From Esteya vermicola (lineage: Eukaryota > Ascomycota > Sordariomycetes > Ophiostomatales > Ophiostomataceae): 64,000 bases of DNA. The translations under genes were made by a program, and so were the position numbers. Positions within the stretch are counted from its first letter, which is position 1, and each line of letters begins with the position of its first letter. Shown piece after piece: positions 12,351 to 24,930 of the stretch. The notes under the pieces were generated by a model. That model saw nothing but the letters and a program-made list of their open reading frames with translations. It was not told where the DNA came from and ran no database searches. The stretch spans positions 3,100,001-3,164,000 of the forward strand of contig PCDM01000001.1 in assembly GCA_002778215.1 (NCBI GenBank), given 5' to 3'.

Positions 12351-12840
12351 CTTCTGCACCCCCCCCCTTCTACACCACTTTTTTAGCCAAAAATCGCGCT
12401 TTCCTATATGCTTCACAACAGATAAAACGCGTGCATATACCCACGAAAACACACCTAATTAAGCTAATTTTTTATAGGTAGTAGTAGTATAAATAAATAC
12501 ACGGAAATCGACTTACAAAACGCGCTTGCTAACGTTAATCGTGGTATTGGCTTATAAAAAGTGGTAAAGCTTTATATTGTCTCTTACGAGTACTATACTC
12601 TTTAACACTGTGTAAATAGTGTATAAACGTATAAGAAGGGTGTTAAGCTGCTTTAGACACTTTTTTTATGCTAGGAAAGGAGCTTAGTATACTAGGTAGT
12701 TGTTTAAGCGTAGGTTAGGATATACTTTAACCTATTTATAGCTTTAAAAAGTTGTTATATATATACTAAAAGATAATAAGCTATAAAAACCTTAAGGAAA
12801 AGTATAGCTAACTTGTTTTTTTTACGTTACTTTAAAATAT
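12351..12840. other. Partly RIP-mutated unique sequence
   Basis: It begins with a C-run (12359-12367) and pyrimidine-rich sequence, then grades into AT-rich DNA. Mixed codons with scattered TAG/TAA on the plus strand suggest a decayed transposon reading frame, but I recognise no motif. It ends at aatat, the left target duplication of the solo LTR. Confidence 0.4.
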
Positions 12841-13250
12841 TGTCACAGGCAGGCAGGGAGGACGTCTACGAAGGTCTTGCGAAGACCGCGCACAGGAGTC
12901 GCGCAGACTTTATGGACGATGCGAATGCACGATGGCTAACCAGACAGATGGCAGGCGTCACATGACCTACGGACATGGGCAGGACCTGTGAGGATGCGCA
13001 GCAGTGGTCTGTGCTCGATTAAGTGGGGCAGTGGTAGATGCGCGCTCTGTGATTGGTCGAATAGATGTTAAGTCCGAAGGCTAAGGCCTAATTAGGACTA
13101 GTGTACTTAGTACTCCTTATATAGCTAGTCTGTCCCTTCTAGCGAATGTGGAGGGACAAGACTTAGTTCTTGCACAATACTACCCCTGCCTTTGGCCCTC
13201 TACGAGCGATTACTTTACTGACGTAGTCACCTGGTCCATCTACTGTCACA
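12841..13250. mobile_element. Family-A solo LTR, not RIP-mutated
   Basis: A 410-bp block of normal GC content starting TGTCACAGGCAGG and ending CTACTGTCACA, with TG/CA termini. It is flanked by 5-bp target duplications aatat (12836-12840 and 13251-13255). RIP-altered copies in reverse orientation occur at 13528-13938, 43185-43596 and 57157-57568, plus a fragment at 47145-47303; every difference I followed at their ends is C-to-T or G-to-A relative to this copy. It is therefore the best available template of the family-A LTR. No internal sequence lies beside it, as expected after LTR-LTR recombination. Confidence 0.88.
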
Positions 13251-13527
13251 AATATATATTATAAAGGCTACTACTATTAAAAACTAAAGGTTTAAAAGTG
13301 CTTTTAAAGTAAATATTTAAGCTTTTTTACTTACTTTAATATTTTTAAAATTTGTAATATTTTTATTAAATATTAATATAATATAAATAAGACTAGGCTA
13401 GTAAAAGGTATAAGGATAAATAAGTTAATAATTAAAAGGGTTAAAAAGTAGTTTAAAGTTATTAAGTACTTTAATTTATATATTTAAATAATAGTATTTA
13501 AAAGTATATTAGTAATAAGTACTATTC
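13251..13527. other. AT-rich spacer, no gene
   Basis: After the aatat duplication the sequence returns at once to RIP-type composition. Nothing recognisable is present before the LTR starting at 13528. Confidence 0.5.
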
Positions 13528-13938
13528 TATAACGGTAAATAGACTAGGTAACTATATTAGTAAAGTAATCGATTATAAAAGGCTAAAGGTAAGAGTAGTA
13601 TTATATAAAAACTAAGTCTTGTCTCTCTATATTTAGTAGAAGGGATAGACTAGCTATATAAGGGTAGTACTAAGTTACTAGTTCTAATTAGGCCTTAGCC
13701 TTTAAACTTAATAGCTATTTAACTAATTATAAAGCACGTATTTACTACTACTTTACTTAATTAAGTATAGACTACTACTATATATTTTTATAAGTCCTAT
13801 CTATGTTTATAGGTTATATAACGCCTACTATTTATTTAATTAGCTATTATACCTTTATATTATTTATAACGTTTATATAATTCTTATATATAGTCTTTAT
13901 AAGACCTTTATAAACGTCCTTTTTATTTATTTATAATA
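13528..13938 (-). repeat. Family-A LTR, RIP-mutated (3' LTR of outer Gypsy)
   Basis: 411 bp, reverse complement of the intact solo LTR at 12841-13250. Its first bases tataacggtaaatag and last bases tttatttataata differ from the template almost only by C-to-T and G-to-A. For a minus-strand element this is the 3' LTR. Confidence 0.8.
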
Positions 13939-15912
13939 ATTACGCCTTTTTTAAGACTAGTACTTTTAGGCTAGTAAGTATTAATTGTATATTTATAAAT
14001 AACACTATATAGTATAGCTTAGTTGTTTTTATTTATAGTTAGTAATAGCGTTTTAAATTATAGAGTAAATAAGATATAAGGTAGACTTACTATTTTATTA
14101 TATCCTTATTTTTATTTATTATAGCTTTTTAATAAAAACTTACTACTTTTAAGTATAAGCCTACTACTTTTAAGTATATTAATACTATTATAGATTTAAT
14201 AAACAAGCTATATAAGGCTACGCCTTTACTTAGTTATTACTAAGTTACTTATTTAGTTTGTTACTAATTAAATTATACTATATATATTTATGTTTAAAAC
14301 TTATAAAACCTTAGCTAACTTTAATAAAAATAGGTTAATTAGTTAGACAACTTCTACTCTACCTATTATAAGAACTATATACTTTTTATGTTTTTAGTCT
14401 ACTTACTTAGCTAGCTTATTAGCCTTATAAATATAGAGTTTAATTAAGAATAAGAAAGAAAGCCCTTTATTAAATATTATAGTAATAACGGTTGTTATAT
14501 TAATAGTACTAGTAGTAGTATAATTTATTAGGATAGCTATATTACCTTTATTTCAGGGCCTAGTTTTAATAAGGTTAGTAGTAGCCTTTATAATAACTAC
14601 TATAATAAGTTTAAAGGCTAGGACGTTTTATAGCTTTAGCTTCTCTTACTTGTCTAAGCCTTTAATAGCCTTTTATTTACTTTATATATATTTTATTTGT
14701 TTAAAACGTTTACTTTTTTAATAGTTATACTAAGTATCTATTAGTATTAAGTATATATAGTATCTTTAACATTTATTATATACTTTACTAACAAAGTTGC
14801 CGCCTTCCTTACACTTTAACTACGTATTATCTTTAGCCTTTAGTACGTACTACTAATAGTATAAGGCTAAATATTAGCCTTATTATAAAGTATAACCCTT
14901 ATACTATTATTTAAAGCCCTTACTAATTATACTTAGGTTTTTACATTAATAGTTAAGAATATAGTTAACCTATCTTTAGTTATAAACCGTACTAACGCTT
15001 AGGCTAACGTTTATAACGCTTTAGTTAAGGTCTAACATAGCCTAATAGCTGCCTTATAGTAGGTACTATTACTTTTCTACCTTGTTATAGCTAAGGTCTA
15101 AGCTTTAAAGAAGAGTATAAATATAGTCTTATAACGTTAATTTATAAAGTAGTGTTATTAGGCGTTAGTACTACTTAGTAGGCTTGTATTTAATATACGT
15201 TTACTAATATTATTACTAAAAAACCTTAGTTATACTTAAATTTAAGTTATTATAACGTCTTTTTAAAAGGACGTTAAGGTTATTCTTTTTAAAAGTAGTT
15301 AGAATATAGTATAAGTAAAGGGTTTTTAATAGGATTACTACTAAATATAAGTAATAAATCGACTTTTTATTACTTATACTTTTTAGTCTATTTTTTTCTT
15401 TTACTTATATTATAGTCTTTTAAAAGGTCTTCTTTTTCTTTTATTAGCCTTTATATTACTTATATAATAACTATAGTAGTACTTTATAATAGCTTGTTAA
15501 ATATAGCCTATATCTTATACTATTACTTATTTATTATATTTTAGTAGCTAGCCTACTTATTTAACTAAGTACTAGTCTTCTTTTACCTTTTAATAATATC
15601 CTTTTACTTATTTTACCTTTTATTCTTACTTTAAGTCCTTTAAGTCTAGTATACTTAAAAGAGGTCTTTAAGTACTTATATATTACTTTTATAGCTTTAA
15701 AAGTAATACTAAAAAAACATTATATATATAGTTATATTTAATAAGTAGGGCTAATTAGTACGCCTATATACTAACTACGCTTAGTATTTATAAGGGTCTT
15801 ATTTATTTTAGTACTAGTTTCTTATACTTAAAATAGAAATTTTTTATAAATAGTTTAACTAGGTTATTAACTTAAAACGTTTTAAAAGTGTAGTTCTTAT
15901 TATAGTAGCGTT
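13939..15912 (-). pseudogene. Internal region of outer Gypsy element, distal pol part
   Basis: RIP-mutated internal sequence between the family-A LTR and the R1 insertion, rich in stops. By comparison with the layout of R2 it should hold the end of integrase and the 3' untranslated part of the minus-strand element. I could not read a catalytic motif here. The last bases gcgtt (15908-15912) are the left target duplication of R1. Confidence 0.45.
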
Positions 15913-16056
15913 TATTATAGATTTAATAAGAATTACTTATAAACGCTATATAACTAAGCATAGTTAAGGCACTATATACAAACCGTCTAAAGTCCTTACA
16001 AGGTCCTTTTATAATTAGTTAAATATTTAATCTACTAACGTCTTACTATAATTAGC
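15913..16056 (+). repeat. 5' LTR of R1, left part
   Basis: The first 144 bp of the family-C LTR, starting tattatag, cut off where the Copia element entered. Together with 21911-22186, minus the 5-bp duplication ttagc, it restores exactly 415 bp, the length of the solo copy at 24516-24930. Confidence 0.8.
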
Positions 16057-16310
16057 TAAGAGAAATACGTCTTAGCGGAAGGCGTAGAGTCAAGCTACGT
16101 GCAGCAATCTAAGTAGTTGAATAGGTAAGGCCTATAGTAAGGGAAAAAGAGTGTATTTCTTAGATGCTTAACAAAAGACTAGATAAAAGAGAGGAGGACT
16201 GTCCTTATATAGACGTAATCCGTTATTTTAATCTAGGTGTGTGTATGTACTAAAAACCCTAATACAAATATGTAATTAGTAATACCTTACGTAATTATAT
16301 ATTCTTAACA
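16057..16310 (-). repeat. Copia 3' LTR
   Basis: 254 bp; on the minus strand it begins TGTTAAG and ends CTCTTA. It differs from the right LTR at two positions, in gcttaacaaa and agataaaagag, where the right LTR has G. Both are A here versus G there, the direction RIP would give. Confidence 0.92.
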
Positions 16311-16325
16311 TACCCCCTTAAACTT
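16311..16325 (-). other. Copia polypurine tract
   Basis: Directly inside the 3' LTR the minus strand reads AAGTTTAAGGGGGTA, a purine tract ending at the LTR's TGTTA. It is the expected primer site for plus-strand DNA synthesis and fixes the orientation of the element. Confidence 0.75.
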
Positions 16326-16796
16326 AACTAAGTTATTAACTTATTAACTTATTAAGTTTATACTAAAAGGGTTTTTTCTTTTCTTTCATAGTAGTAAAGG
16401 CTTGTTATTAAAAATTTAACTATAGTCTCTAGTTAAATTGGTTTTTTATAGTGCACTTTGTTTTTTATATATTAAAATAAAGAAGTAAAAGCCATTTAAA
16501 TCTTTATTTGCCTTTATAACTATTATAAGCTAAGTTAAGTCTTTCTTAGTATTAAATTCCTTAAAAAAAAATAAAAAGGTAAGTAATAAGAACTTAGTTA
16601 AGCTTTATTTTATTAGACTATATTAAAGTCTAGTTAGTTAAGTTAAGTAGTGTTATAATACTTTAAGATCTTATAAGTAAATAACTCTTAACTAGTACTA
16701 TTTTAGAATTTATAAGAAAACCTTTTAAGGTAAAAAACTTATAACACTTTATAGTCTAAAAAGGTGTCTTAAAAAGATAAATCCTTTTATAATTAA

Positions 16797-19700
16797 CTAT
16801 AAATTTATAGTTAAAGCGTCCTTTGCCCACTCTAACTTATCCTTTAACACCGGCTTAGTTAAAGGGTCGGCTAGCTGTTCTGTATTAGGTATATAAACTA
16901 TTTTTAGACGTCCTGTATTAAGCTCGTCCCTAATCTAGTGATAGGTAACGTCTATATACTTGGTTTTATTATAAAAAGTACTAGCTTTAGATAAGTCTAT
17001 AGCACTTCTATTATCCACTAATAAAGTAGGGATTACTTTAGTAACGTCTTCTTTTTTATTACTTATATATCTTAATAAATAATTTATTAAGCCTTTTAGG
17101 TACTTAGCCTCTTTACCAGCTTCCTTAACAGCTATATATTCTGCTTTAGTACTGCTTAGAGTAACTATGTCCTGCTTTTTTAATGACCAACTAAGTAGAT
17201 TATTACCTAGTAAGCTAATATAACCAGTAGTGCTTTTTCTATCGTCTAGGTCAGAAGCATAGTCTAAATCAGAATAGACGTTAAGTATATAATCGGTGCT
17301 AGCCTTATAAGTAATGCCTAGTCCTAGGTACTTATTTAAGTAGCCCCAGATGTGGTCTAGTGCATTAAAATGCCCCTAGTCTAGATTTAAAGAAAACTTA
17401 AACATTTTTATAACAGCAAAGGTAATATCATACCTAGTTTTTAAGGCTAAATATAGTAAAGACCCTATTTACTGTTGATATAGTTTTATTTTAGCTGGTA
17501 AGGCTTTAGTCCTTTGATTTTTAACTAGCTTATAGCCTGGCGGGAGGGGTGTATCCCTATGCCTTATTTTATCTTTATAGAAGCGTTGAATTATATTTAG
17601 TGTATACTTCTTTAAGTCTATAGTTAATAAACCTTTATTAACTCTAGTAAAATTCATCCCTAAAAAGGTCTGTACTAGTCCTAGACTCTTTATTTCTAGC
17701 CTTTTATTTAGCTTAGAAATTAGTCTAGTTATAAACTTAATATTAGGACCTGTTACTATAAAGTCATCAATATAACATAGTAAGAAAACCTTTTCAGTCT
17801 TATGTAAAAATAAGCCTTCATCATAAGGAAAGACTATAAAGTCTTCCTTTATTAAAATATCTTTTAAGTGCCTATACCATAGTCTAGGTGCTTGTTTTAG
17901 ACCGTATAAGGCTTTATTTAGTAGACAGACTTTATAACTATTAGTCTCGAAGCCTATAGGCTGTCTAACGTATATAGTTTTATCTATTTTCCCGTGTAAA
18001 AAAGCGTTTTTTACGTCGTATTGATTTAGGTCCCAGCCGTTATTAACAGCTAATAAAAAGACTAATCTATACGTCTCAGGACGACAGGTTGTACTAAAGG
18101 TCTCTAAGTAATCTACACCTAGTACCTGGCTAAAGCCTTGTACTACCCACCTAGCCTTATAGCGTACGGGTACGTTTTTATCGTCTGTTTTTAAGGCGTA
18201 TACCCATCTACCCCCTAAAACGTGACCGTCTTTAAGTGGGTCGACTAAAGTATAAGTGTTTTAGCTTATTAAAAACTTAATTTCGTCCTTCATAGCTTCT
18301 AACCACTTATCTTTATTAGGGCTAGCCATAGCTTGTTTATAAGTATTAGGCTCATCTTTTAAATTAGTAAAAAGAATAGTTGCTTCTAAAGCTTCTAAAT
18401 CTTTTAGTACTATAATAGTGTTTTTTATATAAGTTTTATATGCCTGTATGTCTTCTTTAGTTAAGGTAGGTAGTTCTATAACTAGCCTAGCCTTATTTTT
18501 AGTATTAGTTGTTTCTAAGGTTGTTTTTATCTTTAGCCTATCAAAGTTTGATTTAGTTGGCTGCTGTTTGATTTTTTAGACCTTAGGCTTAGTACTACTA
18601 TAATCATCAGATTTTTCTACGTCTAATAGTATAGCTGTCGTCGTACTAGTATTATTTTTTAGGAAGGTATTGCTAATAAACTGATTTATTTGTGTTTTTA
18701 GCTCTTTTATATTAAGCCGGTTTTCTTCCTTTTCTATTATAAAGACGTCTCTAGACGTAATTATTTGCTTTGTCTTAGGGTTATATACTAGGTAGTGTCT
18801 AGTATCTAGTATATACCCTACTAAAATCCCTTTTATACCCTTAGGGTCTAATTTAGACTTAGAAGGGTCTTTATTTAGGTAATAAGCAGTAGAACCTATA
18901 GTTTTTAAGTAAGTTAAATCAGGTCTTACCCCATTTAGCTTTTCATAAGGTGATAAGAACCCTAGTAAGCTATAAGGTGTTATATTATATAACTCTGCTG
19001 CCGTCTTTGCTAGCTGTCCCCAAAGTAATTTAGGTAGCTTATTTTCCTTAGTATTAAGAAAGCAAAGTATTTTATTTACTAAAGTCTAGTTAATTCTTTC
19101 AATTATACCGTTACTTTCTTTAGTATAGGCAGGTGTTAGTATATAGCGTATACCCTTTTTATTTAAGTAGGCCTTAAAGTCCTTACTTAGGTATTCTGTA
19201 CCATTATCTGTCTAAAAAAACTTTATTTTATTATTTTTAGTATTATTTTCAGCCTTATGCTTATAAAGCTTAAAAGCTTCTAAAGCGTCTAATTTCTTTT
19301 TTAGTAAGTAAAGGTCTAGGTACCTAGTCTTAAAGTCTAAGAAGGTAATAAAATACCTATAGCCCTTAAAAGTCTGTAGTGAAATAGGTCCACATATATC
19401 AGAGGCTACCCTTTCAAGGTAAGTATAGTCTTTATTAGTAAAGCTATTCTTATATACCTTATTTTTTAACTTACTTAGTAGGCAGGCTTCACAGTTAAGA
19501 ACTAATTCTTCTGCTTCCTTAGTTAAGTCCGTTTTTAAGTTATTTTGTTTTATAACCCTTTTTAAATTAGCTAGTCCTATGTGTCCTAGTCTTTAATGTA
19601 ATAGTTTAAGGCTGTTTTTATTCCCTTGGCTATTAATAGCTATAAGGGCTTGTTCTAGTTTTAATACCTTTCCTTTAGTAATATATAAATTATTACTATT

Positions 19701-21260
19701 AGTAGTATAGGCAGTAGTTAAAACCGTGTCTTTATTTTACTTATTTTTTATATATAAGACTGCTTTTTTACTTGTTATTACTAATTTAACAGTAGTAAGC
19801 TTTCTTAGACTTATTAAATTATAGCCTATTTCAGGCATATATAGACAGTTAGTAAGTCTTTTAGTTATTTTTGTGTCTAAAAATTGGACTAAGACGTCTC
19901 CTACCCCCTTAACTTTTAAAGACGCTGCTTCTCCCCATTTAGCAGTAGAGTCTTTATAAGTAAGGCTAATAAACAGATTTTTATCACTAATAGTATAACT
20001 AGTAGCCCCTGTATCTACTACAAAAGGTATAGAAAAGTCACTGTTTAATAGAATAGTCTAGTCTTTGTTTTTGTTTTTACTTAAAGCTTTTTTATTTTTA
20101 TTACTACTTATACTATTTCTAGTTTAAACAACCGGCATAATTATGCCTAGATTTGTTATTAAGCAGTCTTTTTTATAAGGTTTTTTAAAAGAGGTGATTA
20201 GACTTACATTAGAGTCTAAATCCATTATATTAGTCTCCCTATTAGTCGATAACAACAACGACAGTAAGGGTGACCTAGGCGGTGGAAAGGGCACATCAGG
20301 TATTAGTCTAGTCTTCCTAGTACTAATAAGCACCTCGTCCTTCCTTTTTTGTTTTTTAGTCTTCCTAGGGTCAGACGAAGAGGCAGAATAGGTAGACAAT
20401 GTGTCTTCCTTAGTCCTTTTAGTCCCCTTTAAGAAGAAGCATAAATCAGGCCAGTGGCCTAGTCTTTTGCAGTGTGAACAGAAGGATCCCTTTCCGTCCT
20501 AAGACGTAACCTTAGACGTAGTAGTCTAGTCTATCCTTTTTTGTTTTAAACCTTTTAGTTTAAAACCCTTTTTAGTCTAACTAGACTAACTAAGTAAGAC
20601 AGTGTCTTCCTTGTCTTCGTCTTCGTCCTATTGTTTTACGCTGTGTAACTTCAGCCTTCTGTCTTCTTCTAATATACTTTGTAAAAGCGTATCAGTCGAG
20701 ACAGTTTCTTTTTAAAAGGACATAGCCATACTAGCAATAAACGGTTCAAAAGCTTTATAGTTAAGCTTATAAAGAATAGAACTAGTTAAAAAGGCAGTAG
20801 GCGGCGTTAGCTTTTTTACATCCATTTCATTAAGTAGATATTGAACCTTCTTAACGAATTTCTGGGCACTCTTTTTAGTCTTATACGTTAAATCGTTAAA
20901 AGACTTAATAACTATATAGTTGGTATTAAACCCTTCTTTATAGTAGAGATTTTTTAGTGTCTCCTAGGCTACGAAGGCACTAGTAACACTAGACAGCTGG
21001 TGAAGAGGACCGTCTAGCATACAGTTTCTCATATAAGCTAAGGCCTTTCAGTTGCACTAAATCCTTTTTCCAGCATTCTTTTCTTCAGGGTAGTCCACAA
21101 CAGCTTCATTCGTCCCTTTAGAATAGGCATTCAAGTAGTTATAGACTAAAGCCCCCCCTAGGTCCACAATGTCTAGGCTGGCTTAAAAGCGTACTAACCA
21201 AGTTACATAGTTTTGTCCCCCTTTTAGGTGATTTTTCAGGTTTAATTTAACCTTAGCCAT
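16797..21260 (-). pseudogene. Copia gag-pol polyprotein with premature stops
   Basis: A continuous minus-strand frame of about 1487 codons from ATG (21258-21260) to TAG (16797-16799), interrupted by in-frame stops. Readable in order: gag with zinc knuckle CSHCKRLGHWPDLC (CX2CX4HX4C, near 20450-20495); pre-integrase HHCC (LLH-stop-RLGH near 19575-19598, CEACL near 19485); integrase core (F-stop-TDNGTEYL near 19190-19215); RT with DVKNAFLHG (near 18005-18035) and CYIDD (YIDD at 17763-17774); RNase H with STKAEY (near 17140) and VDNRSA. Stops include TAG at 19212-19214 and 17376-17378 and TAA at 19593-19595 and 17469-17471. Most fit C-to-T or G-to-A change. The catalytic motifs themselves are still intact. 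Confidence 0.92.
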
Positions 21261-21645
21261 TTTTCACAAATCAAAGAAAAGTGGGTACTAAATAAAAATT
21301 CAGACACACTACCAAAAATCCACCAAAAAATTCGCCGAAAATACCGTCGTGTAAAGGAAAAGAAGGAGATTCGAATGGTATAGCTTTCAAGTCGATCGGA
21401 GGGTTATTCGAAGAGTAAAAAGAAAAAGAAAAAGGTGAGTAAAAAGGTCTTATTGTAGAAAGAGGGTAAAAAAATAAAGATATTTTTAATAGGTGTAGAC
21501 CTCTCTAATTCTTCAAGCAATCGAATAAAAAGGACCAGGTCGTTGATTAGTAATCAGGGTTTTCTTTCCCTTAAAAAGAAAAAAGAAAGAAAAGAAAGTA
21601 AAGAAAATAAGTAAAAAAAATAAGTAAGAGTGGCACGTAGTAAAG
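21261..21645 (-). other. Copia 5' untranslated leader
   Basis: About 385 bp between the primer binding site and the gag ATG, rich in A/G-runs on the plus strand (pyrimidine-rich on the transcribed minus strand). No gene is present. Confidence 0.6.
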
Positions 21646-21656
21646 AGTTGCTACCA
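21646..21656 (-). other. Copia primer binding site
   Basis: Next to the 5' LTR the minus strand reads TGGTAGCAACT. The first seven bases equal those of the Ty1 primer site, which pairs with the 3' end of initiator tRNA-Met (a tRNA ending in GCTACCA). The identity of the tRNA is inferred. Confidence 0.65.
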
Positions 21657-21910
21657 TAAGAGAAATACGTCTTAGCGGAAGGCGTAGAGTCAAGCTACGT
21701 GCAGCAATCTAAGTAGTTGAATAGGTAAGGCCTATAGTAAGGGAAAAAGAGTGTATTTCTTAGATGCTTGACAAAAGACTAGATAGAAGAGAGGAGGACT
21801 GTCCTTATATAGACGTAATCCGTTATTTTAATCTAGGTGTGTGTATGTACTAAAAACCCTAATACAAATATGTAATTAGTAATACCTTACGTAATTATAT
21901 ATTCTTAACA
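21657..21910 (-). repeat. Copia 5' LTR
   Basis: 254 bp, two differences from the left LTR. It carries the promoter on the minus strand, where an AT-rich core lies near the TGTTAAG end, but I could not fix a TATA box. It is followed on the right by the duplicated target ttagc. Confidence 0.92.
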
Positions 21911-22186
21911 TTAGCTAAGGAATAGGATAGTAGTAAGCTGTTTTAAAATACTAAGAATAGGCTTTAAAGGGTTTTTAAGCGCTTTTTATAATTAGTTAAA
22001 ATAAGTAGACTAATAAACATCTTTTATATTTATATAGTACTATTATACCCTTTTTTAATAAAAGGAATAAGAGTTTATCTTTATTTTTATATACTTATAT
22101 ATATATAATTTAGTTATTATAAAGTAAATATTATTTTTTACTTAGTTATAGTAGTATATAGTACTAATCTTATAAATACTTTTATA
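21911..22186 (+). repeat. 5' LTR of R1, right part
   Basis: Starts with the duplicated ttagc and continues the family-C LTR (taaggaataggatagtagtaag...) to aaatacttttata at 22186. The next bases, ttaataaac, are the first internal bases, shared with R2 at 32928. Confidence 0.8.
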
Positions 22187-24515
22187 TTAATAAACTTTTT
22201 TTATTAACTACTTAAAAAAATTCTTTTTTATAATAATTAAATTATTAATTATTTTTAAGGCTTTAAAAATAATAAAAACTATATAAGTATTACTTAAAAA
22301 CTTTATAAAATTTATACTAATTAAAATAATATTTATAAATAATAAAATAATAGTTAAATTAACTATATTAAAAGCTTATTAAGTACGTTTTTAATAATTA
22401 CTTATAGTATATATAAAAGTAGTATAATTATAAGCTAAATTAAATAGTATAAATAAAAAGACTATATTTATATATATTATATAACTATTAATAAAAGACT
22501 TATAAAATACTTTTAAGATTTAAAAGCTAAACTTAAATAATTTTAAAAGTAAAAATACAGTTTTTATAGCCTTATTACGTATTAGTAGCTAGACACTATT
22601 TAAAGTAAGTAGCTAAGTATATAATTTAAAGTTAAAGCTATTTAAAAAGTATAAAGATTTATTAATATATTTATAGTAATAAAAGTAATATAAAGTAATA
22701 AAGTATATATTTAAATTAACGCCTTAATAATACTTTTAAAATATTAATAAGATTAATATAGTACTTTAACTTATAAATAAAGCTTTTTTTATTTATTAAA
22801 GGTAGTTTTTTAATATACTATTAAAGTAAGAATATATACTAAGCCTATACTTTTAAAACGTTTTTAACGCTTAGTTAAATATATTAATATTAAAAGTAAA
22901 GAATTTATTTAGTACTATAGTAATATATTTAAAAAAATCTTATTAACTTATAAAATAAAGCCTTAGTAACTATTATATATATATAAGCTTATTAAAAAAA
23001 AAGATTAGTCCTTTATTTAAAAAATTTATAATAGTTATAGTTTATATAAAACTAAGTAATAAAATTAAATATAACCTTATTATAAAAGGTATAACTTATA
23101 CTATAAATTAGTACTAAGTATTAAAACGTATAAATAAACTTTAAAAGGATAGCTTTTTAAATAAGTAGTAAAAAAAGGTAGTACTTAATATAAAAAAAGA
23201 GAAAAAGACTCTTAATAAAAAACTAAAAAGAAAGTATTTAAAGTTTTATTAAAAAGCCTTTAAAGCTTAAAAGTTTAAATAATTTATAAATAAGCTTAAC
23301 TTGAAATATTATACTAAATTAAGTAATAATAATAAAGTGTTTTTACTATAATAAAAAAGGCTATATTTTACTTATATATTTTAATAAATTAGTAAGTAAG
23401 CTATTAAAAAAGAATGTTTAAGTTAACTTAATTAAAGTTAATAATAACTTTAATAATAAAGGTAAAAAAGGTAAGAGTAAGGAGAAAGCTTAAGTAGCCT
23501 TTAAAAAAACACTTTAAAGTTATTAAACTTTATTTTAGTTAGTAAAAGGTTATAAATAAAAGAATAAGTTATTATAAGTAGTAATTACTTTATATGTATT
23601 AATTTAAACTATAGTAGTAAGATTAACGTAGTAAATTAAAAATTTATAAAAGTATTAAACTTATTAAAGTTTATAAGGCTTTTACTACTTATATAAGTGC
23701 TTAGTAACTTAAAGCTATAAGTTTATAGTATATAAGTAGTTATAATTTAACTATTAAATACTAGTTAAAAAGAATATTAGATTACTTATTATTATATAAG
23801 ACTAAACTATATTAATAGTAATATATTAGTACTTTTAAGTATACTAACTTTATTAAATAAAAAAATGTTATTATATTTTACTAGTAAGAAGTAGTAGTTT
23901 TATAAATTAAAGGTTAAACTGATAAAGACTTTTTAAAAAGGTATAATAAATACTACTACTTATTATATATTAGTATAAGTAAAAGAATTTACTAATCTTT
24001 TAAATAAAAAGCCTTAAAAGGACTATAAAAGGCTTATAAAGGTCTTGCTTAAGCTTTATAAATATAAGGACGTATTTTTTATAAAGAATACTACTAGCCT
24101 ATTAATTTACTAAAGTATAAACTATATAATTAATTTACTACTTAGAATATAACTACTATATAAAGAACTATACTTTTTATTTTAAAAGGAGCTTATTATA
24201 CTTTAAAAGTACTTATAAAAGGTACTATAAAAAGGATAAATTTAAGACTTAAAAAGCCTTATAAGCTTTTTAGTCTTATTTATACTAAAACGTAATAGTA
24301 CTTTATAATTATATATTAATTATTATAAACTAAATAAGATTATATTTAAAAATTAGTACTTTTTATCCTTAATCTTTAAAATTTTAAATAAGACTAAAAG
24401 CTATTAAGTTTTTTTAACTATAAATATAAAGAATACGTTTAATAAAATATAAATATATAAAAAGGATAAGTAAAAGACTATATTTAAAATATAGTATAGC
24501 TATTATAAGTATTTA
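22187..24515 (+). pseudogene. R1 gag and protease region, RIP-degraded
   Basis: Collinear with R2 32928-35222. A decayed zinc knuckle lies at 23338-23379 (C-F-Y-Y-N-K-K-G-Y-I...), where the second Cys, the His and the last Cys have become Tyr; each is a single C-to-T or G-to-A change. A lysine-rich tail follows it. No open frame survives. The region just before 24516 is the start of RT, where the codons read ...YYKYL before the inserted LTR. Confidence 0.75.
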
Positions 24516-24930
24516 TATTACAGTTTTAACAAGAATTACTTATAAATACTATATAACTAAGCGTAGTTAAGACACTACACACAGACCGTCTAGGATCCCT
24601 ACAAGGTCCCTCTATAATTAGTTAGGTGTTTAGTTAGCCAATGTCCTACTATAATTAGTTAAAAGACAAGATAGTAGTAAGCTGTTTTAAAATACTAAAA
24701 GTAGGCCTTAAAGGGTCTTTAAGCGCTCCTTATAATTAGTTAAAATAAGTAGACTAATAGATATCTTTTATATTTATATAGTACTACTATACTCTTTCTT
24801 AATAAAAGGGATAAGAGTTTATTCTTGTTCTTATATACTTATACGTATACGATTTAGTTATTATAAAGTTAATATTATTTTTTACTTAGTTATAGTGGCG
24901 TATAGTACTAACCTTATAAATATCTTTATA
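24516..24930 (+). mobile_element. Family-C solo LTR inserted in R1 reverse transcriptase
   Basis: 415 bp from tattacagttttaac to aaatatctttata, with duplications attta at 24511-24515 and 24931-24935. The matching place in R2 (35218-35222) has attta once and no LTR, so this is a clean later insertion of the same family into itself. It splits the RT motif YKYLVIPF. Confidence 0.88.

Larger units (their letters stand above)
16057..21910 (-). mobile_element. Full-length Ty1/Copia retrotransposon
   Basis: A 5854-bp element with 254-bp LTRs that differ at only two bases, flanked by 5-bp duplications ttagc (16052-16056, 21911-21915). It reads on the minus strand: 5' LTR (right), primer binding site, gag-pol, polypurine tract, 3' LTR (left). 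The order integrase before reverse transcriptase marks Ty1/Copia. It sits inside the 5' LTR of Gypsy R1. It is far less mutated than its surroundings, yet its polyprotein has many in-frame TAG/TAA codons, so it is recent but already inactivated. Confidence 0.95.

Noticed and set aside
20194..20391. Plus-strand 65-codon frame
   Set aside because: Antisense to the gag part of the Copia polyprotein.
17469..20399. Minus-strand frames at 17469-17657 and 20124-20399 as separate small genes
   Set aside because: They are pieces of the Copia polyprotein between premature stops (RT/RNase H and gag respectively).
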